NCBI GenBank assembly: GCA_016630955.3
Contig: CM049986.1
Coordinates: 186,001-250,000, forward strand
Length of the DNA stretch: 64,000 bases
Direction: 5' to 3'
Source of the DNA: Didymella arachidicola
Lineage: Eukaryota; Ascomycota; Dothideomycetes; Pleosporales; Didymellaceae
In this document: positions 33,084 through 45,435 of the stretch, one piece after another
How positions within the stretch are numbered: position 1 is the first letter of the stretch
How the letters are laid out: each line of letters begins with the position of its first letter
Notes under the pieces: generated by a model
Seen by the model: the letters and a program-made list of their open reading frames with translations, nothing else
Told to the model about the DNA's origin: nothing
The model's database searches: none
Made by a program: the position numbers and the translations under genes

Positions 33084-34397
33084 CTACTGCTCAAATGATG
33101 GCTCTGACGGTTTTGCTCGAGAAACCTCATATTATCGCAATTACTTCCGTAGTTCCAACAAGGCTGAGACATGGCGCGTAGAGTCTGAGGAGTCGGCGAG
33201 GCGTCGACAGCTACCAGCTCGTAGTCAGATGTGCACAATGAGGATCCATAGGATTTGAGTCAGCCAGCAGCATTGAGATAGTCTTTAAGGCACGAAGGAT
33301 GGAAATGTCAATATCAGCATTGGGCAGATTCCTCTGCATTCGGGTGTTCGGAGAGACGGATCTGCAGAGGAAAAGTGAGGGACCGTCACGTGGCACATGC
33401 TTCGTACCGAACAAGACTTCTGGAAGTCGATCTGAAAGTCTCGAATCTCGATCCGAGGTTCGATCTGCAAGTCCGTGGGCAAAAATTCGGATGTTCAATC
33501 TTAATCTTGGTCTCTGTTTGGCAGGGGTGTACCATCGAAGTAAGATGGGTTGACGTCACGTCCTCTCGGCTCACCTTTCGCAGCTTAGCTACCTCGTCGA
33601 GTCAGTTAGGATAGAAGGGAAGTGGAGCCGGCAACGTGGTGTGCAACGTCTTGTCGTGTCAGGGCAGTTGTGTAGGAGCGGTTATTGAAGCCGTGACCAT
33701 ATTACTCCTGAACGCAAAAGTTGCCAAAAATTTGCGGTAATCAATCGATGACAGTTGTAGCAACGACGATGCTTGGGGATGTTGATATTTGTTGACACGA
33801 AGAGTGGGGTTGAATCATTCTCATCTTTAAGATCGTGCGCGTCTCGCCGAGGACAAGGTTCGCGCCGTGGAACACGTTCAGGTTCTCCGCACATTGCAGA
33901 CATCCAGACCGAGGAAGAAATTTGACCTTACCTCATCAGCAATCTCGCAGGCCGTTTGCTAAGCTTTCACAGTACTCGTCGCGTGCCGGAATACTGCGGT
34001 GACCAATAGGAAGCGTGTATTTGGCAGGGCTGAGGCAGCCTAGATCCTGGCTAATTTCGCAGACGGCAGACAGATGGATCGTCACTCGCATCGCGGATGT
34101 ACTACTATTAGACTCGCAGCGCGAGGAACTTGCTGGTAGAATAACGGCGTAATAAGCTCAACGATCTGAATGATCCGATTCGCTCCCCAGGCGTGAAACT
34201 CCGGGCTGCCGGGAGGTGTCAACATCTGTTAGACGCGTCGTTGAGAAATCATTTCGTGTTTGCCAACCCATGTGAGCCATAGTGAGGCATCGTCTCGCTG
34301 ACGTACTGGACCGATACTGACTCTCTATCTGCTGCGACGGCCTCCAAGCGGGAGCGGGAGGCCACCCGTTGAGCGAACTCTGAGCTCTGCCCCACTA
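33084..34397. other. Intergenic or relic region left of transposon copy 2
   Basis: Only short open frames, some possibly belonging to the decayed gene at 32506-33083. A short imperfect repeat of the TCGAATCTCGATCCGAGGTTCG type lies near 33439-33462. Confidence 0.4.
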
Positions 34398-34441
34398 CCG
34401 AGTCCGTGCGCGTGACGCCCACCATCGCGTAACGCCCCGCT
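34398..34441 (+). repeat. Terminal inverted repeat, copy 2 left (44 bp)
   Basis: Identical to 15237-15280; preceded by TA. Confidence 0.97.
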
Positions 34442-34485
34442 AAGCAAATCGCACCCCATCTTCAACACCCCATAGCTCAGTCAAT

Positions 34486-36345
34486 ATGGACTCAATTCAA
34501 GAAGCGGCTACAGAATTCGATTTGCGCAATCATAAAGAACAACTTTCATACACAAAGTTTGCTAAAGCAAAGGGAGTTGATCGGTCTACGTTAGCGCGGA
34601 GGCACAAAGGGGTTTCAACTTCTAGGGAGGTCAAAGCAGTTAACCAACGGAAACTCAACAACACTGAAGAACAAGAGCTTATTAAGCTTATTAATAAGCT
34701 TACTGAGGACGGATTCCCTCCTAACAGGCTTCAAATCCGAAATTACGCGTCTAAAGTAGCTGGTAGCAGCGTCTCTGATAGCTGGGTTACTCGCTTCCTC
34801 CACCGTCACACAGCTGAACTGGTCACCAAATGGGCAACAGGGAAGGATCGCAATCGCCACCAAGCTGACTCAGGGGCTTCTTTTGAGGCCTACTTCACAC
34901 TTCTACACAGCAAGATAGCTGAGTACAGCATTGAGCCTCAGCACATGTACAATATGGATGAGAAGGGCTTCATGATCGGGGTACTTGAACGTGCAAAACG
35001 AGTGTTCTCCCGGCCACTGTGGGACAGCAAGCAAGTCAGAGGTACTCTCCAAGACGGCTCACGGGAGTGGATCACGCTTATTGCTTGCATAAGTGCCTCA
35101 GGGGAAGCCCTGCCAGCAAGCCTCATATACCCAGCAGCCAATCAAGCTATATACTCAGGCTGGGTGGAGGATATCAAGCCAGGGGAACACTCAGTCTTTG
35201 TCAGCTCATCTAGTACAGGCTGGAGCAACAACGAGATAGCTCTTGCCTGGCTTGAACAGGTGTTCGATCGCGCTACTAAGGCCACAGCACGGAGAAAGTA
35301 TCGTCTTTTGATACTTGACGGCCACGGGAGCCACGTTACCCCTGACTTTATTGAGTACGCCAACCAACGCAAGATACTCGTGATGATCCTTCCCCCTCAC
35401 TCAACACACAGGCTCCAGCCACTGGACGTTTGCCTGTTCTCACCTCTGGCACGAGCATACTCAAATGAGCTTACGCAGTTCCTCCAAAGCAGTCAGGGGA
35501 CCTCTCCAGTCACTAAATCAAACTTCTTACACCTGTTCTGGGCGGCGTGGCAGAGCTCATTTCAGGAGTCAACAATCGTCAACTCCTTTGCAGCCACAGG
35601 GATATGGCCCCCTGACGCCTCTGCTGTACTCAAACAAGTCAACAACACTTATACAGACAAAGAAGAACAATCAGGAGCTCTTAGACCAACAGACTGGAGG
35701 CGTATAAGGCAGGTACTTAAGGATCATGTGAAGGAACCTGACAGTGAGGCAGTGCGGGAGCTGACAGGGGCAATTCACTCTCTTACTGCCCAGGTTGAGC
35801 TGCTTACTGAGCAGAACAAAGGCCTGCAGGAGTCTCTTGCACACAGGAAGAAGCACAATAAGAAGAGTAAGCCCCTGAGTCTCCAACAGCGGAAGGAGTA
35901 CCAAAGTCAACCTGTATTTTGGTCTCCTCGGAAGGTCAGAGAGGCACACTATCGTCGGAAGATCAATGAGCAAGAACAGGAGGAGCAGCATCTTCAAAAG
36001 CTACGTCAGAAGCAAGAGCAAGTAGCAATTAAGCTTCAGAGAGCAAGAGAGGCTCAGGAGAAGCGTACAGAGCGTGAGAGAGCTAAGGAGGTGAGGGTGC
36101 AGGAGAAGGCTAAGAAGGCAGCTGAAGCGCAGCGTCAAAGGGACGCTCGTCAAGCTACTACTGCTATCCAATTATCCCAAAAGGGTAAGCGTAAAGCCTT
36201 AAAAGCTACCTCAGGTAGCAATAAGCGTCAGAAACAAGCTGGTGATGCTGGTGGTGCGAAAGAAGCCCCTGAGGCACCCTCAGCTCCTCCACCAGTCACT
36301 ACTCGCCGCGGACGCAACGTTAGGCTTCCAAGTAAATACAAGTAG
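34486..36345 (+). CDS. Fot1/pogo-type DDE transposase, 619 aa (copy 2)
   Basis: The translation is identical to that of the transposase at 15389-17248, with the same two N-terminal DNA-binding modules, catalytic D158, D278 and D314 and charged C-terminal coiled coil. It is intact and intronless, with start and stop at the same distances from the inverted repeats. Identity without nonsense changes argues for very recent duplication. Confidence 0.97.
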   Translation: MDSIQEAATEFDLRNHKEQLSYTKFAKAKGVDRSTLARRHKGVSTSREVKAVNQRKLNNTEEQELIKLINKLTEDGFPPNRLQIRNYASKVAGSSVSDSWVTRFLHRHTAELVTKWATGKDRNRHQADSGASFEAYFTLLHSKIAEYSIEPQHMYNMDEKGFMIGVLERAKRVFSRPLWDSKQVRGTLQDGSREWITLIACISASGEALPASLIYPAANQAIYSGWVEDIKPGEHSVFVSSSSTGWSNNEIALAWLEQVFDRATKATARRKYRLLILDGHGSHVTPDFIEYANQRKILVMILPPHSTHRLQPLDVCLFSPLARAYSNELTQFLQSSQGTSPVTKSNFLHLFWAAWQSSFQESTIVNSFAATGIWPPDASAVLKQVNNTYTDKEEQSGALRPTDWRRIRQVLKDHVKEPDSEAVRELTGAIHSLTAQVELLTEQNKGLQESLAHRKKHNKKSKPLSLQQRKEYQSQPVFWSPRKVREAHYRRKINEQEQEEQHLQKLRQKQEQVAIKLQRAREAQEKRTERERAKEVRVQEKAKKAAEAQRQRDARQATTAIQLSQKGKRKALKATSGSNKRQKQAGDAGGAKEAPEAPSAPPPVTTRRGRNVRLPSKYK

Positions 36346-36453
36346 CACAAGTAGTTCACATAGGTCTATTTACTACTCTACTACAATATTATACAATATT
36401 TGCTGTTGTTGGTGGCTCAGTAACCTTATTTTTCAACAAGTCGATAGGATCTC

Positions 36454-36497
36454 AGCGGGGCGTTACGCGATGGTGGGCGTCACGCGCACGGACTCGG
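36454..36497 (-). repeat. Terminal inverted repeat, copy 2 right (44 bp)
   Basis: Exact inverted partner of 34398-34441; followed by TA. Confidence 0.97.
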
Positions 36498-38473
36498 TAC
36501 TTTGATGGACATGGTGATCGTTGATGATGATATGCCGCTGAGCAGAGTGGAAGACATCTGCGATTCGATACGCCTCATATTGAGCTACGTTGGAGCAAGG
36601 AACGGCAAGTAGTACATTCAGAAGCGACGCGAGTTGTATTGGAGCCGGGATGCTTGCTTTGTAGAGCCGGAGATGAGAAACACCTGCAGTGCCTTCTGGC
36701 GGCTGTCTGCGGTATTGTTGATCAATGTTCGTTGGTGCTGAGCGAGTGCTCGGGCAGCTCGGCCATGTTGCCTACAAACTTGATGTCGTACCAAGATTCA
36801 AGAAAGGAGAGATGGTAAGACAACGGGCGATTGGGCTAAGAGCTGATAGTGCAGTTGGCCCAGGGCAGTGGTCCGCTTGCGATTCGTCCGCCTGGTGAGT
36901 CTAGCGGCTTCAGATGTGCCCTGAGGGCGTTTGACGCTCAGCATCAGGAGTAGTCGCCCCCGCATTCCTCGCAATTGCGCAGTCTCCAATTGATGAGCAC
37001 AATTGTAGAGTCGGTATGGTGGTCGCTATTGTTTATTTGTTTGCGGGGCTACTTCACCACGACGGCGACCAGAAGGATCCTGTTGATGATTACACGCAGA
37101 TCAGGCAAGGCCTGCGGGAGAGCCGGAGAGGCTGCATGCAGTACGGTACGCTGCGTTTCAGGGGGAACGGCATCTGATTCGCTACAAAAAGTTTCCCTGC
37201 ACCAGGCGTCACGGCGCGCGGCGAGTGGCTTTGCCGTTGTCACGTTCGTGGCCGCTGTCGTCCACACGCGTTCGAGATCGAGCAATGCAGGCGCTGAGTC
37301 GTGCACAGGTGAGTCGTGAAGGTGAGGCAGCAGTGGGCTGTTTGTTGTGCCAGGTGAAAATGGAATGCACGATGCGCGACGACGGGCAGGCGCTACTGGC
37401 GCTAGCACCCGTTGTTCTTCTTCCTCTCTCACCACTGCTCTTCGTCATTCGCATCCCCTGACGGCGTAAGTTTGGGCTGATGAGGCAGCCAGGCGCACTC
37501 GATAGGATGCCTGCCGCCGCAGTGGGCGAGGAACCGATGCCGGTATATGGCCCGCGCGGCGCGTCTTCGCTGGACGTGTCGCAAAAGTGCCCCATGCGTG
37601 CGGAAATGAAGCTTAGTGGAAATGAACCTTGTTCCTAGTCGATTTGCTTGTCACTCCCCCAGGCCCAAGTGCCTGCGACCCACGCTCCTTCAAGGCCTCT
37701 GCCGTCTCTCTGGTCGGGAGATCTGCCCTGCACATTCCTTTCCTTCACTGCCAAACACCCGCAGCGCGTGTGCCGACACTCCTTCAACCCATTGACTCCA
37801 GCTGTTTACGCTCCTTAATTGCAATTCTGCCACGACCTACTGTGTAGACCCTAACCGCCAACCGCGAAACCCCTCGACAAGCCCTTTGTAAACAGCCAAC
37901 GCCCACGCCCAGAAGAGTCAGAGATACCGCTCGACAAAGACAAACGCACCTCGCCCGCATTCCGGGAAAAGGAACGGGCACGTCTATTGCGCCACCACGG
38001 ACCATTTTTGTTGTTCCTGCCTTGTGTCACTACATGGACCTCGCGCCTGCTGCTTCTCAGTGAACTGGCAGTCGACGCACGCAAAGCACAACGTGCGAGA
38101 CGGCGCTAAACGTTGTTGTAGACTCCGGTACGTTGATAGCTTTCTCGTGCTTGTTCATATCCCGCGAAGCAAGCCATATGTACAAGGTGTATGCACGGCA
38201 CATCACTAACATAGTCCGCGCAACCAACAGACTTCTGCCCCCTCGTCTATTTACCAATTACCTGCCTTGGCTCGACCATCGATTCTCCTGACAGACACTG
38301 CACGAGCTAGCGTCTAAGGATATAATACTGCGCATAGTCGCGCCTTCCTGTAAGACAATCTCGCCATGGACTTCTTGATTGCCCATGGGTCCTTCAAAGG
38401 CTTGGTTCCACGTTGAGCCACCTTTTGTCCACACTAGACGTAGCTGACATGTCTCAGACTATAGCATAACACA
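36498..38473. other. Long intergenic region
   Basis: About 2 kb with short overlapping open frames on both strands and no supported gene. The pyrimidine-rich last 800 bp probably form the promoter and leader of the next gene. Confidence 0.5.
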
Positions 38474-41400
38474 ATGGGGTTTCTCAGTCGGAAGAAGGAG
38501 AGGACCGCAGGAGATGACGCCTCCATCACCAAGAAAACAAAGAAGGGCAAGAAGGGTCAGCAAGAGGAGGATGTCACGCCGAACTTCGATCTTAGCTCAG
38601 CTTTACCGAGTACAAATGACTTCCGGACAAGTCTGATCATGCCAGGCCTCTCCACACGGTTCAGCATGCTCAGAGAGCAGGATGATCCAAGTTCTAAGAT
38701 CGGCAAAGCAAGCGACGACAGCGTCTTGACACCTAAACGCTCATCTCGACTGCACGAGTTCGGCTTCGCTCCCGGTGGCCTCTCTGATATCGCCGAGGTC
38801 TCGTCACTGAGCAGTTCAATCCGGCCGCCCTTCACCATTGAACGTACCAGCTCATTTGACAGCGACAGAACTGGAGATGAAGGAGGCAGCATGATGAGTA
38901 GAGCGAGGCCCGGCGAAGGTAATGTTTTGTTTGGCGGTCGTCAGAAGATATATGATCTCGAACAACAGCAGCTCGAAAGGACTTGGGCGAACACTGTACG
39001 ATGACGACGTCAACATGTCGGCCTATCAACGCTTGCGTGCAGAAGAGAAGGAACGTCTGCAACTAGAGGCCGATGCCCTGAACGATCAGAACGAGGAGTC
39101 CTTCAGCCAATCTACATTGAGTCAGAAGAGGGAAACCTCTTCCTCAACCAATTCCGGCCCCGAGAATACACGTACATCGACTGCCGCAACTTCGATCGCG
39201 TCTCAGGGTGGCGTCGATGCACCCGTAACATCGCCAGTTCTCCCACAGTCTGTAGGTTCTTTCCCTGCGGTTGACTTGAACCGGTCGGCGACCAAGACAC
39301 GCAGACTCTACGACCAGGGGCTCGATCAGCACATTCAAGACCAGCAGTCCTCAGCGATGAACAGATTGAATTCGCTACAGAGAGCTCGAGCGCCGACCGG
39401 CAGATCCACACCGCCGATCCCACTCTCTCAAACACGATCTGCGACGGGACTGAATGATCGATTCAACCGGGGCCCCGTGTTCCAATCGGACAGTCCCAAT
39501 GCATTGGGCCACCCTGGTGTCCTCAGGAAGAACTCTCAGTTGTCGAGCGGCGGCTCCAGCCCAGTCGTACCTCAGTCACAATCACCACCTCCAGCCAGTC
39601 CGGTAGTGAGTGACAATGAGGCTCTGATTGCGGCTCTGCAGCAAGGTGACCGCGGGAAGGCGACTGCGATGGGTGCGTTCAACAAGCCCAAGGAAGCCTT
39701 CAATGAGCAGCAATATGCTGAGCGTCTGCGTCGCATGCAATCCGAGCGTGAGACGCCTCGAGAAGTACCTGGTTTCCCAGCTCCTGTCCTGGAGCCTGTT
39801 GTCAAGTCAGATAAATCACCGCCTCGGAAGCCGACTTTGAGGGAGCGTGCCGAGCAGGAGAGGCGGAAGCGCGCTGAGAGTATCGGTCGCCAGAGATCAG
39901 AGTCATCTGCTTCCTCGACCACAGAGCCAGCTCAGTACACAGCAGGTGTCTCGGTGTTCCAAGCTGCTGCGAACCGGATGAAGGCTGCTGCTCATGCTGC
40001 ACAAACATCGCCACCCACTAATACAGCACCCATGCCCAAGCAGCAGAGGTCTCCCAACGAGCACGCTGGTACTACCTTCTTCACCTCCCAAAACTCGAGT
40101 GATGATGAAGGGCCTGTGCCCACTAGGCCTAACACTGCCCGTACAACGGAAACCACTCGTCGTTTCGAGAACTTGCCTGTAGCCACTGGCCCCCCACCTC
40201 CAATTTTCGAGCATCCCGCTATGCGCTCTCGCACTGCGTCAGAGGAGACGGTTCCACAGGCAGTCGCTCAGATTTCGAGCCCGATGATGCCGCAAGGTCT
40301 ATCGCCAGGTCTCGACCAAGTTGCAGATCCGGAGATTGATTCTCCTACACTTGGACCCAACGGTGGAGGTCTCAGTGGCCTGATCCGTCAGCATCTGCGC
40401 AATGACAGCAACGTGTCTTCGAAATATGGCGAAAATGATCAGCAACCGGCTATTCCCATGTCTCATCCACCTGTAGGTCTTGCCATCCAGACTGATGATT
40501 TTGGTCTGCAGCGACGAATGCGGGGTTCCGATTCTTTAACCCCAGCGCCCTCCAACTACAGCTACTCCAACCCTTGGGACTTGGACGATATTGATAACCC
40601 CTACCGCAACGATCGAGGCAGTGTGAGCTCTGGCAGCCCTGTCGATGGTCAGCGGATGAACAATGCTCCCGGTCTCGGCCAACAGTGGGACTCACGAAGG
40701 AACCACGAGCGCATTGCTAGCAACGAGACAGAAGCAGAGCATGAGGCCTTCCAACGTGACCTTGCTCAGCGCCAGCGCGTCATCCAAGAGAACCTTCGTG
40801 CAAGGGCGGAAGGTCGCTCTACGAGTCCGGCACCTGGACCTTCCGGAGGACTCAAGAATGCTTTGAATATGCTCCGCGCTAAGTCAAGCAGGGAATCATT
40901 CGCAGTGGTGGGTGAGAAGTCACCTCAGCCAGATTTGCCTCACAGAGGTCTACGGAAGATGGGTCTTGGAACCGGATCAGGTAACGCCAGCAGTACATCT
41001 CTGGTCAGTTCCTACATGGGTGAGCACTGGAAGGCTGAGATGCCCTCCTTGAAGTCCAAAACCTCTCGTTTGGGACTTCAAAACGAGCAAGACTCGCAGA
41101 ATGACGTTCAAGGTCGACAACGCTCTGGTACGGACAGCAGCAGAGTGGGACGACCCCTTGGCCGCTCGCCTCCTATGATGAGCCGGGCCTCCACACGTGA
41201 GCGTTCTGGCTCCGGCACGTCATCAGGGCGCTCGCGAAGTCGTCCTGGGCAGCACCGCGACGACCTCGAAAGTTCTTACCCTTTGCCTGATGACAGGCCG
41301 TCCGTTGACGGCCAGAGTCGCTCGCGGTCACGCAGTAACAGCTATTTCGAGTCGAAGCATCTGCATCCCCTGCAGACGAACACTTCCCATCCTCCGTTAC

Positions 41401-42098
41401 CGGTACCTTCTGGCATACCTCAGCCAAAGTACTCACCTATATCACCACGGCCTTCCCCTGGCGGCTACGGTAGTCCGAACATCAATGCCTTCCAGCCCTC
41501 CGCCTCGCCGATGCCTCCCTTCCCTGCCGCTCATACTCCTCCTGCGTCGAACCCTACGACGCCGAATGCGGCGGCATTCAACCCTGGCACTGTTCAGCCA
41601 CCCGTCAGGCAGGGTATGCTGCGTAAGAAGTCCATCGCAAAATCCGAGATCTCAGAGCCGGTCTTCCTTTCCACCACGTCCGTGATCGATACTGTCAGCC
41701 TTCCTGCAGGAGCATCTCTCAAGAACGGTTCCGAGCCATATGTACCACCTCCCGTACCGCCGATCAACCCCATGAGACGACGCTTTGGTTTCGGCCGTTC
41801 TGACAGCGACAAGTCTGACGGCCCAACCAGCCACCCGGACCTTGATGCCCCGCGTGCACCGCACACTGAGCCGACACGCACAAACCCTTCTGATGCTGTA
41901 AGCCAAATCCCACAACCCAGGAGCAGACTCAGGAAGAGCTCGAGTGGAAACAAGAGCCTCCACAGCATGGCGCAAGGTCAGCCTGGTGCTGTTCCAGCCA
42001 TGCCTCCTACAGGGTTCATCGCACGCAACCATGCCGCTCCTCGTCCCATGAATGGTCAGCCCATGGCTCAGCAGAACATGGATGGCGCTATGTTTTAA
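38474..42098 (+). CDS. Long disordered protein, about 1,190-1,210 aa, with a frame break at an AT repeat
   Basis: Starts with ATG 38474 (MGFLSRKKER) and ends at 42098. The sequence is mostly disordered, Ser/Pro/Arg-rich, with many SP and TP sites; an ordered segment around YDDDVNMSAYQRLRAEEKER looks like a conserved helical core. The frame from the start runs to a stop at 39004, while the rest is in another frame. Two explanations fit. One is a 61-bp intron 38919-38979 (GTAATG to AAAG), giving 1,187 aa but removing an apparently coding LFGGRQKIY segment. The other is a 2-bp loss in the ATATAT at 38948-38953; restoring it would keep LFGGRQKIY and give about 1,208 aa. I recall FGGRQKIY-like sequence in related fungal proteins, which favours the frameshift. 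The function is unknown. Confidence 0.75.
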
Positions 42099-44348
42099 TT
42101 GGCTCTTATCACTGTCTGTACCGTACAGTCTTCTTCGCCTGCCTTAGCTGGCAAGGCTCAAAAGCAACACTTGCAGGGCTCGGATCCTTTCAAGTCTGGC
42201 CGCACCTTTCTGTCTTTTGTCTAACTTATATTTGTCGTCTGCATTACGGCCTGATTTTGTTTTCCTTCTCATTTTGCAATATACCTCATGGTCTGCCCTG
42301 TTTCGTTTGCTGGGTCATTACAATGGTTGTAGTTGGGGGGGTCATTCGGGTCAAACGGAGTCTCTATGCATGCTAGATTGCGACCTTACGCCGGGCTGGA
42401 CACGGTGTTGAAGAGGACCGCTGGCTACATTTCCTTCACCATACACTCGCGAGGTCAATTACTGTACAACCAGTACATCATCTCTGGTAAATTTTACCAT
42501 AACAGCACAATATCGAATGTTGCGCCACAATCAAAGATTACATTTCGACAACACCATTCCTCCATCATTGGACTTACTCATCCGCAGCCACGCCGCTCCA
42601 GCAGCCTTCGCAGACTTACTCGTGCTTCTGTGTACGAGCGATGATGCCCCTGGACCATGCAGCTCCACCTGTCTGCCGGCGGGCCGTCACCGCGATGGTG
42701 CGGCAGCCCACCAAAGCGTATCGACAAGCGCGGAGTTTGTAAACAGCAAGGCGACCACCGCACCCCACTACGGAATCGCACCCGCAAGCCAAAGCCATCC
42801 ACGGCTAAGATTCTGCGCGCTGCCGTGACGGGTACAGTGCGGCTGATACCAACGCTTCACATCGACTATGGCACCGACATCTCGACAGACGCGCTCGAAC
42901 GACTAAAAGAAGAACCGGCGGCATGTAATTGAGGTAACCTGCTGCATGACGGGGGCAAACACGCTCGAAAAACGATTCGAACCACCAGATCGAATCTGTA
43001 ACTCGAGCTGAGTTGTCGCGCGGTGCGACAGTTGAGAAAAGCAACAAAAACGCTGCAGTGACAGCTGCAGGGCCAACATCACGAAATGCTGAGACGAAAA
43101 CAAGCCCCTGATCTGCAGACCGGGGATTGGTGCATGGTGCACGTTTCAGGAACCGGCAGTCAGCCGGCCGAAAGTGGGGCGATGACATGAACACCATGCT
43201 GCGAGCTGGATGAGCGTGGGTACGATTGCGATGCTAAGTGGCCAAACAAGAATGCGATGCTCAACTGCTAATGCATCGACCTTGTTGCTCGCGAGAAACT
43301 GAGTAATCCTAGTACTTTGCTCAGAGGCCAAGGCATACAGATGTGACGTTGTGCAGGACAAAGCAACTTGCGCCAAACCCTGTTCGAGCAACTACAACCC
43401 ACACACGCCAGACTTGCTCGATGTCTCTGAATCGGCACGGGATTTGTGACATTAATGGCCATTATGTTGCTGCTCTAATATTTCTCCGGACCGATGCGAC
43501 CCTTTTGCGGTCCGCATACCAGATATGAACTGCCGTTCTTTAAGCTCAGATAGGTGAGGTCGCACAAAGCCGCGTGTCTTGAGGTTTGGGAGACTCATGT
43601 CACTGCCTCACCTCAGGCGCCACAGATGTAAGAAGGAGCATGATTGCCCCAGGGTTGTTCACCTTCTGCGTGGCGTCGCCTGGCGAAGGTTCATGCACGA
43701 ATCAGGTAGCGTCTGGCAAGCTACACACCCGGTCCACTTCAATATTAAAGGCCGTTTTCAAATCTTACACATCCAAACGCAGCCTTGCCGAGTTTTCCAA
43801 CTCTTTCTCGCCCGATTGACACGAACAAAGGTTTGCGACGATCCGATCACCATCCAGAACGCCGTGAAGACCACTCACACCTGCTTACTTGTACGCCAGC
43901 CTCGGTTTCCCCAGAGTCTCGCACATTCCCCCGCATTCGAGCTACGCTATCGCACGGCCAGACTACAAATCCGCCACTGATAACGCCACTAGTATGTCGA
44001 CGGGCCAAACTCTAGGTGACTATGTTACAGCGGTCACCCATCAGCTTTCGCTGATCCTCGTTCCGCGAGCCCCAATTCGATAGGCGCACAGTCCCGAAAT
44101 GCCTAATTCGATAGCTCGGAGCCTCCCACTTGCTGGGACCGTGTCGTGCGCTTCTGGCTGAGGCGCTGCGGTGCAACCAAGATTGCTTTTGGCGGGTAGC
44201 CTGCCTCGGCCGCAAGCAGGTACAAAACGTGCCTGTGCCCGCAACCTTTCATCTGGTGTGCTGAACCTTCATTCACATCTTTCACCGTTACTGAATTGAC
44301 CATCTACACCCTCGTTTTACACGACTTATCAACACTACATCGATCAAG
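42099..44348. other. Long intergenic region
   Basis: 2.25 kb holding the 3' UTR of the disordered protein gene and the promoter of the CFEM gene. Only short overlapping open frames are seen; no RNA gene or repeat was identified. Confidence 0.5.
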
Positions 44349-45017
44349 ATGCGTTTCTCCACCATTGCTGCCTCCGCGATTTCGCTCGTCGTTGTCTCTG
44401 CGCAGACCCCTGACCTCTCCAACGTCCCCAACTGCGCTGTACGTCTTTGCCATGGCTCAATGGAATGCCACTTGTACTAATTGAACAAAGATTCCCTGCC
44501 TTGTGTCAGCCATCCCCGGATCCGGCTGCGGCGTCACAGACGTCACCTGCCAGTGCACCACCGGCCAGGCGGCCATCACCAGCTCGCTCGAGTCCTGCCT
44601 GCCCAGCAAGTGCTCGACTGACGACCTCGCTAGTACGTTTCCTGCGCCCATGCCAACCTGGAACGCAATGCTAACAGTCCTACAGAGGTAGCTCCTGCGC
44701 TCGCTGGCCTCTGCAGCGCCGCTGGTATCTCCGTCTCTGTTCCTTCTTCGGCCGCTGCTACCTCCGCTGCTGCCTCTGCTGCTTCGTCCGCTGCTAGCTC
44801 TGCTGCCTCTGCTGTCACCAGCGCCGCCTCGGCTGCCAGCTCTGCCGTTGCCTCCGCTAGGTCGTCGGCTGCGTCTGCTGCCAGCTCTGCTGCGTCCCGC
44901 GCTTCTGGTGCGGCGTCTGCTTCTACTTCTGCCCCTGCCCAGAGCACTGGTGGCGCTGCTGCCAACGCTGTTGGCCTCGGTGCCATTGCCCTTGGCATGT
45001 TCGCTGCTCTCGTCTAA
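44349..45017 (+). CDS. CFEM-domain GPI-anchored surface protein, 187 aa
   Basis: Extracellular eight-cysteine fungal domain protein. Members act in haem/iron capture, adhesion or host interaction; which applies here is unknown. Three exons: 44349-44438, 44491-44632 and 44686-45017, with introns of 52 and 53 bp (GTACGT donors). The signal peptide is MRFSTIAASAISLVVVSAQ. The CFEM core has all eight cysteines, including the CQC pair after VTDVT. A long Ala/Ser-rich, probably O-glycosylated stalk follows, then a hydrophobic C terminus (VGLGAIALGMFAALV) after a Gly/Ala/Asn stretch, as expected for GPI attachment. The exon sum is an exact frame. Confidence 0.92.
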
Positions 45018-45435
45018 GTCGCTTGTTGAACAGTGAAAATGGGATACGGAGAGGGAATAATGTGTTGATTGGAAAAGCACCGAGGAACTCCTGACGATAT
45101 GTTTGGCCCGTGCGAGGTTGAAGTACTGTACATATACATGAGAGACTGAATATATCATTGTAATATCCACATTGGCTTTGTTTTCTTTCGCGCTGGAAGC
45201 TATGGCGATGTCTTGGTTGTTGCACGCCAAGCAATAAATTGCTGGCTGATCCCTGATTGGCGCCAGCTTAGACTGCTTGAATACCGGCGGTAGTGAACTC
45301 GCATCAGCACGCTGGTGTCGAACTGGTGGCAAGTGGCGACTGAACGAGCTGCAAGATGCACATACGCGTCGATTTGGAGGGGCGCTGGCAGTGATAGTGT
45401 AGGGAGGAACCTGGTTCGTGGTGTTCCTTCCTTGA
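45018..45435. other. Short convergent intergenic region
   Basis: 418 bp between the 3' ends of the CFEM and GCIP-like genes. Nothing else was recognised. Confidence 0.5.

Larger units (their letters stand above)
34398..36497 (+). mobile_element. Fot1/pogo-type DNA transposon, copy 2 (2,100 bp)
   Basis: Complete element in opposite orientation to copy 1, with 44-bp perfect inverted repeats 34398-34441 and 36454-36497 and TA duplications at 34396-34397 and 36498-36499. It matches the reverse complement of 15237-17336 in length, in the complete transposase translation and in both noncoding ends. It is inserted in DNA without a recognisable gene. Confidence 0.97.

Noticed and set aside
36500..36613. 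A short frame (ATG near 36506) next to copy 2 that could be the remainder of a split gene
   Set aside because: Only about 36 codons, with a stop shortly upstream of the insertion; no domain, so a chance frame is as likely.
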